NCBI RefSeq assembly: GCF_000420085.1
Contig: NZ_ATUG01000002.1
Coordinates: forward strand, 1,054,001 to 1,118,000
Length of the DNA: 64,000 bases
DNA from: Desulfospira joergensenii DSM 10085
GTDB lineage: Bacteria; Desulfobacterota; Desulfobacteria; Desulfobacterales; Desulfobacteraceae
Reading direction: 5' to 3'
Part shown: piece after piece, positions 58,789 to 64,000 of the stretch
Layout of the letters: each line of letters begins with the position of its first letter
How positions within the stretch are numbered: the stretch's first letter is position 1
Program-made: the position numbers and the translations under genes
Notes under the pieces: generated by a model
What the model saw: only the letters and a program-made list of their open reading frames with translations
The model's database searches: none
What the model was told of the DNA's origin: nothing

Positions 58789-60075
58789 CTAGTTTTCAAA
58801 TAGACTTGAATTTGCAATTTCGCCCTGGATGGCTGTAGCAGCGGCCGTGGCCGGGCTTACCAGGTGAACCATGCCGCCTTTGCCCATGCGGCCGTTGAAG
58901 TTCCGGTTGGTGGTGGCTGCAGCCACCTCTCCATGGGCCAGGACCCCGTTGCTCATGCCCAGACAGGCTCCGCAGGTGGGATTGGTCACGCAGAAACCTG
59001 CATCCATGAAGATTTTGATCAGCCCCTCTTCCAATGCCCGGGAAAAAATATCCGGAGTGGCCGGAGATACGATTGCCCTGACCCGGTCATGGACGGTGCT
59101 GCCCTGGATCACCCTGGCGGCGATCCTCAGATCTTCTATCCTTCCGTTGGTGCAGGAGCCGATATAGACCTGGTCCACCTTTGTTCCCTTCATCTGGGAA
59201 ACCGGTTTTACATTGTCCGGCTTGTATCCGAATGTGACCATGGGCTCCAGGGAGGAGACATCAATGGTTTTCTGCCTGGCATATAGCGCGTCCGGATCTG
59301 ATCTGAATCCGGCGTACTCTTCCAGGGCCGCTTCCCGGTCGGCAAATTCATCCTTGATAAAGGGCCAGAGATACTCCACCGTGGTCATATCCGGCAAACA
59401 GATTCCGGATGTGGCACCGGCTTCTACGGCCATGTTGGAAAGGGTCATGCGCTGTTCCATGTTCATGGCATCCACCACAGGGCCCGAAAATTCAATGACC
59501 ATGTTGGTGGCCCCGTTCACGGAGATCTGCCGGATCACCTCCAGGATGATATCCTTGGCCAGGACGCCCGGCTGCAATTTCCCTGTGATCTCTATCTTAT
59601 AGGTCTCGGGCTTTTTAAAGGTGCATACCCCCTTTAAGATTCCCACCTCCAGGTCTGTGGTGCCCACTCCGGCGGCAAAGGCCCCAAAGGCCCCGTGGGT
59701 GCAGGTATGGGAATCTCCCATGATGACAGTGAAACCCGGCCTGACAAATCCCTTTTCCGGAAAAATGGCATGGCAGACCCCGTTGCGGCCGATGTCAAAA
59801 AAATCCTTGATCCCGTGGCGCAGGGCCCACTCCCGTAAAATCTTCCCCTGCATGGCCGTCTTGGAATCCTTGGCCGGGGTGACGTGGTCGATGACCGCCT
59901 TGATCTTGTCCGGATCAAAGACCCGGTCCTTTCCCCGGGCCACAAGATCCTGAATGGCCGTGGGGGTCGTGATTTCATGGCAGAACACCCTGTCCAGGGT
60001 CAGCACACACACATCCCCGAAGGGCTGATCTTTTAAATGGGTCTCAAAAATTTTTTCTGCGATTGTCTTTCCCAT
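58789..60075 (-). CDS. leuC: 3-isopropylmalate dehydratase large subunit (LeuC-like)
   Basis: A 428-residue aconitase-superfamily subunit of the shorter archaeal/HacA type. Landmarks are TIAEKIFETH at the start, MGDSHTCTHGAFGAFAAGVG, YIGSCTNGRIEDLRIAARV with the first cluster Cys, and NPTCGACLGMSNGVL with the other two. It binds a 4Fe-4S cluster and acts with LeuD. ATG 60075 is supported by GGAG-type sequence; the frame is open to 60141, inside the upstream regulator. Specificity (isopropylmalate, homoaconitate or methylmalate) is not readable with certainty. Confidence 0.9.
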   Translation of the reverse strand: MGKTIAEKIFETHLKDQPFGDVCVLTLDRVFCHEITTPTAIQDLVARGKDRVFDPDKIKAVIDHVTPAKDSKTAMQGKILREWALRHGIKDFFDIGRNGVCHAIFPEKGFVRPGFTVIMGDSHTCTHGAFGAFAAGVGTTDLEVGILKGVCTFKKPETYKIEITGKLQPGVLAKDIILEVIRQISVNGATNMVIEFSGPVVDAMNMEQRMTLSNMAVEAGATSGICLPDMTTVEYLWPFIKDEFADREAALEEYAGFRSDPDALYARQKTIDVSSLEPMVTFGYKPDNVKPVSQMKGTKVDQVYIGSCTNGRIEDLRIAARVIQGSTVHDRVRAIVSPATPDIFSRALEEGLIKIFMDAGFCVTNPTCGACLGMSNGVLAHGEVAAATTNRNFNGRMGKGGMVHLVSPATAAATAIQGEIANSSLFEN

Positions 60076-60089
60076 AACTCCTCTCCCTC

Positions 60090-60671
60090 TTAAGATTCTT
60101 CTCCGAAATAGTCTTCCCCGTCCGCCGGTGTCACCACCCAATAGGCCTTGAACAAGGTGTCGGAAATATTTTTAATCACGTGGGGAATCTGGGAAAAAAA
60201 CGAGACCGAATCCCCTTCATGGATTTCAAATTCCTCTTCCCCGTATGTCAGCCGGGCCGAGCCCGACACCACGATACCCAGTTCCCGTCCCAGATGGCCG
60301 TCGCTGGCGTCCCCCCGTTCCTGTCCGGGCTCAAGGGCCATGAAAAAGGCGTTAAAGGAATGGTTCCCCTTGGCCTGGCCCTCGCCGCTGAGCTTTTCGT
60401 ATGTAAACCCCTTGCGCTGGTGGATTTTTCTATCGTCCTTCCGGACGATCTCGACCCTGGAATGGGTCTGGTAATCCTTGAAAAAATTGTTGGGTGAAAC
60501 CCCGTAAACCTCCAGGAGCTGGAGCAGGGTGTCCAGGGAAGGGGAGATCCTGTTCCTCTCGATCTGGGAAAGAAGGCTGGAACTGACCCCGGCCTTGGTG
60601 GCCACCTCCTTGATGGTCAGATGCCTTGAACTCCTCGTGGCCCTTAAAAGCGCGCCCAGTTTTGTTTTCAT
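60090..60671 (-). CDS. XRE-family regulator with cupin sensor domain
   Basis: A 193-residue PuuR/MmsR-like regulator. An HTH covers about 8-62 (LTIKEVATKAGVSSSLLSQI, RNRISPSLDTLLQLL) and a cupin beta-barrel about 105-185 (GRELGIVVSGSARLTYGEEE, IHEGDSVSFFSQIPHVI). It starts the operon with leuC and leuD (14-bp gap) and so probably controls it in response to a small molecule. A long inverted repeat lies just upstream of its start. Confidence 0.9.
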   Translation of the reverse strand: MKTKLGALLRATRSSRHLTIKEVATKAGVSSSLLSQIERNRISPSLDTLLQLLEVYGVSPNNFFKDYQTHSRVEIVRKDDRKIHQRKGFTYEKLSGEGQAKGNHSFNAFFMALEPGQERGDASDGHLGRELGIVVSGSARLTYGEEEFEIHEGDSVSFFSQIPHVIKNISDTLFKAYWVVTPADGEDYFGEES

Positions 60672-60676
60672 ACGCT

Positions 60677-60729
60677 GCCCATAATTTAAGTATAGTTAAT
60701 TTTTCTTTAATAATACTTAAATTATGGGC
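60677..60729. promoter_or_regulatory. 17-bp perfect inverted repeat, operator upstream of the XRE-leuCD operon
   Basis: GCCCATAATTTAAGTAT (60677-60693) is repeated inverted at 60713-60729 with a 19-nt A/T-rich spacer. It begins 5 bp from the regulator's ATG. No T-tract follows, and the arms are A/T-rich, so a DNA operator (two dimer half-sites covering the promoter) fits better than a terminator. Binding by the adjacent XRE-cupin protein is inferred. Confidence 0.72.
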
Positions 60730-60750
60730 CTTGTCAACTCTATTTTTTAA

Positions 60751-61443
60751 TCAGCAGGTTTCAAATTTCAGACGGCCCTGGTCCCGGTACTCGGTCAGGA
60801 AGAGTTCAAAACCGGGCACATGGATCTCTTCCACTTCCAGATCATGCTCGACAATATCCGAATACCGGGTATCCCGGATCCGGGGCTCAAACCGGGTGAT
60901 GAGATTTAAAAAGATATCGTTGAAGTCATAGGCCAGCCGGATCCTGAAGGACCGGGTGTTGACCAGCCTGACCAGTTTCCCCTGGTCCAGGGCCGCCTCC
61001 ACGGATTCGGAATAGGCCTCAATCAATCCCCGGATCCCCAGCTTGACCCCTCCGAAATGACGGGTCACCACGGCCGCGACCCGGGTCATGCCATGGCCGG
61101 CCAGGGTATTGAGCATGGGTTTGCCCGCGGTTCCTGCCGGCTCACCTGCATCAGAACTGTGGCTGATCTCCCCTTTGTCTCCCACGATATAAGCCCAGCA
61201 GTTGTGGGTGGCGGTCTTGTTTTCTTTTGAGATCCTTGAGATAAAGGCCTTGGCCGATTCAATGGTCCCGGCATGGGCCAGGGAACAGATGAACACGGAC
61301 CGCCGGATTTTGATCTCTGCGGTCCGGACCGGATCGTTGTCTGCCCGTCCCACGGAATAAAAGTATTTTTTAGGATTTGTTTCAGGCAATGATTGATCCT
61401 GTCGGAATCGGCTTTCCCCCATGAAATCTTTGAACAATCCCAT
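60751..61443 (-). CDS. yigZ: IMPACT/YigZ family protein
   Basis: A 230-residue UPF0029 protein. It carries KIRRSVFICSLAHAGTIESA, THNCWAYIVG, SSDAGEPAGTAGKPML and VVTRHFGGVKLGIRGLIEAY, the standard family core. The family relates to eukaryotic IMPACT and may act on ribosome or tRNA processes; its exact role is unknown. Confidence 0.92.
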   Translation of the reverse strand: MGLFKDFMGESRFRQDQSLPETNPKKYFYSVGRADNDPVRTAEIKIRRSVFICSLAHAGTIESAKAFISRISKENKTATHNCWAYIVGDKGEISHSSDAGEPAGTAGKPMLNTLAGHGMTRVAAVVTRHFGGVKLGIRGLIEAYSESVEAALDQGKLVRLVNTRSFRIRLAYDFNDIFLNLITRFEPRIRDTRYSDIVEHDLEVEEIHVPGFELFLTEYRDQGRLKFETC

Positions 61444-61672
61444 GGCCCGGATTCATTATTTTTCTTCCTTTTGGATTGACTATGCATCTCCCGGATAGAT
61501 ATTTATAGAAGGCAGTTTTATCTGATAATCGGATTTTTTGCAAATTATCAGGGTAAACAGAACCTATAATCAAGGATCAATCCAGGCGCTGCACTGGGCA
61601 AATCAATTGCCGTCCGGGAAGACCGATCCCCGGACCTTATATCTTCACCATTTGAATAAAAGGAATGGCATC

Positions 61673-62107
61673 ATGAAAAAATTTTTTATTGCCTTAATCT
61701 TACCTTTGTTCCTATCGTCCAGTTCTTTTGCCGGAATCTACTCATCTTCATACAGCCAAGACAATTCAAGCATTATTGCTTCTGTTGAGCTGGAGGAGAT
61801 GGGGATTGTGAACCTGATTGTTTCTATTGCTTTCCTTTCAAAACCCCAAGATTCCAAAATTTACAAATCAGATGAATACAATAAATTGCTGCAGCGGCTG
61901 CAGCTAGAATGGAAAGGGGTGGCCCTTCAAAAAATACTGGAGTCAAAAAGGCTCCGGAGATCTGACTTGGTAATCTTAAAAAACAGAATTCATACGGAAA
62001 TCGAGATTTTGATCGAACAACTCACAAAAAAACTGATCCCAGGCCAGGATGCGGAAGTGGTCTTTGCCATCTCCAACTTCTATCTTTTAGAGCCCAGGGA
62101 GCGCTGA
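61673..62107 (+). CDS. Secreted or lipid-face small protein, weakly FliL-like
   Basis: From ATG 61673 (AAAGGA upstream) the product has 144 residues with a signal peptide (MKKFFIALILPLFLSSSSFA). The remainder is helical and ends with a strand AEVVFAISNFYLLEP; the order helix (KILESKRL), helix (IHTEIEILIEQL), strand recalls the C-terminal half of FliL-family proteins. The resemblance is weak and no flagellar genes are nearby. Coding use is more A/T-rich than the neighbours. Confidence 0.6.
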   Translation: MKKFFIALILPLFLSSSSFAGIYSSSYSQDNSSIIASVELEEMGIVNLIVSIAFLSKPQDSKIYKSDEYNKLLQRLQLEWKGVALQKILESKRLRRSDLVILKNRIHTEIEILIEQLTKKLIPGQDAEVVFAISNFYLLEPRER

Positions 62108-62144
62108 ATCAAGAGACAGCAATCTGAACCGAAAGGAAAAATCA

Positions 62145-62345
62145 ATGAAATATAAAGAAGTTACCGCCAATCTCAGACAGGATGAAATCAGCATTATCAA
62201 ATCAATTTTAGAGGCCCGCGGAATTGACTATACCATTCAAGGGGAATCCTTTGGAACCATACGGCAGGTGCCAAGTGCGATAAAATTGATGGTGAATGAA
62301 ATTCAATACCAGGATAGCCTGGAACTTTTATCCGATTTTCTTTAA
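62145..62345 (+). CDS. DUF2007-like small protein
   Basis: A 66-residue protein (VTANLRQDEISIIKSILEAR, then QVPSAIKLMV, then DSLELLSDFL) matching the DUF2007 outline, a small ferredoxin-like fold found alone or in signalling proteins. AAAGGA precedes the ATG. Follows the secreted protein by 37 bp, probably co-transcribed. Confidence 0.7.
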   Translation: MKYKEVTANLRQDEISIIKSILEARGIDYTIQGESFGTIRQVPSAIKLMVNEIQYQDSLELLSDFL

Positions 62346-62565
62346 AAAATTTTTATAAAGGTGATATTCCAATATGGGGTTTCTGCGGCCCGAAGGCCTG
62401 CAATCCGCAAAACCTTTGCTCCTGCCTGGACCTGCGCAGAATCCGAATATAGGAAAAAAAGGGAATTTGAGAACAGCTATAAAAACAATCCCAATTCGGA
62501 TATAATTTGAGCGAATGGTCCCGGCCGGTGTCGGGAAAAGCAAAAGGAGGAGTTAAACCACAGGC

Positions 62566-63402
62566 ATGAACCCCCCGGAATTGAACCTAGGCGCTTACTT
62601 TGAAAGAGTCGGGTATACAGGGGGGACTTCCCCCTGCCAGGAGACTCTGCACGGTCTTCACCAGGCCCATACCCTGAGCATCCCCTTTGAAAATCTTGAT
62701 GTTTACTATAATAAAATCATATCGCTGGATCCCTTATCCCTGTTCAAAAAAATCGTAACCCTGGGCCGGGGAGGATACTGCTTTGAGATGAACGGGTTGT
62801 TTGCCGCTGTTTTAGAGACCTTGGGATTTAAAGTCACCCCGCTGCTGGCAAGGGTGGCCGTTGACTTCAAACGGACATTCGGCCCCAAAACCCATCAGGT
62901 CCTTATGGTGGAAACCCCGGGCCACAGATGGATTGCAGACGTGGGTTTCGGAAAGGACGGCATTATCCGACCAATTCTCCTTGATACCCCGGAGGACCAG
63001 TACCAGTTCTCCCGCACCTTTCGGCTGGAAAAGGATCCCCGGTTCGGATATATCCTTGGCCTTCTCACACGGGAAGGCGACCGGTGCCAATATGCCTTTA
63101 CTCTGGATCCCTGCAGTGAAGCAGATTATCTAATGTCCAACCATTTTACCTCCACCTTTCCGGAATCTCTGTTCGTGAAGCAGCGCATCTGTACCATCCC
63201 CACCAGGGAGGGACGGATCACCCTCACCGATCAGCATCTCAAAATCGATTCCAAACAGGGCAGGAAAATAAGCCTCATCACAAACGAGAAGGATTTCCAG
63301 GCCAAGCTCAAGCAGTACTTCGGACTCGACCTGCCGTGTCCAATCGGAAAGAAAGGGATGCCCGTCTCCATTACTCCGGCAACGTCCAGAGCCAGGCCAT
63401 GA
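62566..63402 (+). CDS. nat: Arylamine N-acetyltransferase
   Basis: A 278-residue NAT-family enzyme with the catalytic triad C72 (RGGYCFEMN), H110 (KTHQVLMV) and D125 (IADVGFG), and the start LGAYFERVGYTG. It transfers acyl groups from acyl-CoA to arylamines or hydrazines. AGGAGG lies upstream of the ATG. Monocistronic as far as can be seen. Confidence 0.92.
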   Translation: MNPPELNLGAYFERVGYTGGTSPCQETLHGLHQAHTLSIPFENLDVYYNKIISLDPLSLFKKIVTLGRGGYCFEMNGLFAAVLETLGFKVTPLLARVAVDFKRTFGPKTHQVLMVETPGHRWIADVGFGKDGIIRPILLDTPEDQYQFSRTFRLEKDPRFGYILGLLTREGDRCQYAFTLDPCSEADYLMSNHFTSTFPESLFVKQRICTIPTREGRITLTDQHLKIDSKQGRKISLITNEKDFQAKLKQYFGLDLPCPIGKKGMPVSITPATSRARP

Positions 63403-63826
63403 ATCGGCAGACATGTATATAGTTACCTCAAAATATCATTTCCAATCAGGAGTTCTTCGCTATAGAGAAAAACCCCGATATTTCTAATATTCGCAACCGA
63501 TTACTCGATCAGTGTGAAAAAATGGACCGGTGCGCTTTTGGAATCACCGGGATTTTATATATCCTATTGTGTTTAACTTTGTTCCTTAAAATTAAATTAG
63601 CAGGCCCCAAGACCAGACCATAGGGGAGTTGAACGGCATACGGATTTAATCCCCCCAGGAGGACGGCAAGCCCCGTAGGAATGGGAAAAATCGACCCATA
63701 GAAATATTCAATCCCTCCCCCTCCTTGAATTCAAACAATCAATTTGATCTGCCGGAGGCTCCTAATCTATGAATGGATACTGGCGAATTATGATATGAAG
63801 TCATAACCATCATCAATGGAGGTGAT
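63403..63826. other. 424-bp intergenic region upstream of the hydrogenase gene
   Basis: No gene was found. The stretch from about 63601 to 63720 is G/C-rich with several short complementary segments (GGGGAG with a later CCCCC run; ATGGG with CCCAT at about 63680-63700), so the hydrogenase leader may be structured. I could not match it to a known riboswitch or find a sigma-54 or clear sigma-70 promoter. Confidence 0.45.
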
Positions 63827-64000
63827 ATGGAAAAAGATCCGAAAAAAGAGTTTTACGAAAAACTGGAAGCAAAAGGCGTCTCAAGAAGGGATTTTCTCAA
63901 GTATTGTACGGCCCTGACCGCCACCATGGGTTTGTCCTACTCCTGTGTGGGAAAGGTGGCCGAGCAGATAGAGCAGGCTGCCATAAAACCCCGCCCGCCT
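63827..64000 (+). CDS. [NiFe] hydrogenase small subunit, N-terminal fragment with Tat signal
   Basis: The first 58 residues of a gene cut by the window end. After a polar lead comes a twin-arginine signal SRRDFLKYCTALTATMGLS (R20, R21) and a segment of the kind found at the start of periplasmic uptake hydrogenase small subunits. GGAGG lies about 6 nt before the ATG. The small subunit carries Fe-S clusters and pairs with the NiFe large subunit, presumably encoded next. Only the signal region is visible; another Tat-exported Fe-S protein is possible. Confidence 0.72.
   Translation, partial: MEKDPKKEFYEKLEAKGVSRRDFLKYCTALTATMGLSYSCVGKVAEQIEQAAIKPRPP

Noticed and set aside
63601..63720. Known riboswitch (Moco, Ni/Co or cobalamin) before the hydrogenase gene
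   Set aside because: Short complementary runs exist, but I could not place the conserved core of any of these classes.
1..64000. CRISPR arrays, tRNA/rRNA genes, insertion sequences and prophage genes
   Set aside because: None were recognised on either strand; repeats found are short inverted repeats or the dispersed stop-codon element.

Overview
The window looks like a chromosomal segment of an anaerobic, probably sulfate-reducing Desulfobacterota (Desulfobacteraceae-like) bacterium. This is inferred from gene content: corrinoid methyltransferases, a MetF/MetV/MvhD-type methylene-THF reductase set, a tungsten-type aldehyde:ferredoxin oxidoreductase with its own polyferredoxin, split ferredoxin-type glutamate synthase proteins, and the start of a periplasmic [NiFe] hydrogenase. 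No rRNA, tRNA, CRISPR array, prophage or insertion sequence was seen.

Layout. 1-332: end of a chemoreceptor. 414-1988: a BCCT betaine-type transporter. 2119-4778 (-): a DnaQ-like exonuclease paired with a cNMP/CBS/nucleotidyltransferase protein. 5032-11376 (-): a glycine-betaine demethylation cluster (second BCCT carrier, MttB-family methyltransferase, corrinoid protein, methyl-THF methyltransferase) behind a clear sigma-54 promoter, with a RocR-like sigma-54 activator gene beside it. 11490-16228 (-): NadE, a large MscS channel and CorA. 16406-24344 (-): a long operon of MvhD-like, MetV, MetF, two FMN/Fe-S glutamate-synthase-like proteins and a fused amidotransferase/GXGXG protein. 24526-26773: a divergent GAF-ANTAR antiterminator and a heme-binding sensor-like protein. 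26841-36034: housekeeping and accessory genes (CDF efflux, Pif1-like helicase, threonine aldolase, citrate synthase and others). 36653-46228: a GntR regulator, a Liv-type ABC transporter, a ferredoxin, an AOR and a BetA-like choline dehydrogenase. 46229-58030: RecN, TraB-like, EAL-HDOD, PurN, PolA, NadK, a radical SAM protein. 58260-60671 (-): LeuD, LeuC and their XRE-cupin regulator. 60751-64000: IMPACT/YigZ, small proteins, arylamine N-acetyltransferase, and the start of a hydrogenase small subunit.

Two points stand out. First, the leader of the mvhD-metVF-glt-like operon (24364-24450, minus strand) contains two hairpins with hexaloops AACGGG and AACGAT (A at loop position 1, G at position 4) directly before an intrinsic terminator. 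This is the signature target of ANTAR proteins, and a GAF-ANTAR gene lies divergently next to it. Second, the window appears to hold a route from choline to methyl-THF: Liv-type uptake (substrate unproven), BetA-like choline dehydrogenase, a ferredoxin-linked AOR in the place normally taken by BetB, then betaine demethylation by the Mtg system and oxidation of methyl-THF through MetF/MetV. The AOR-linked ferredoxin gene also seems to begin at a non-AUG codon (ATT at 42221 or ATC at 42224).

All functional calls come from reading the sequence and from recall of protein families; no search was run.
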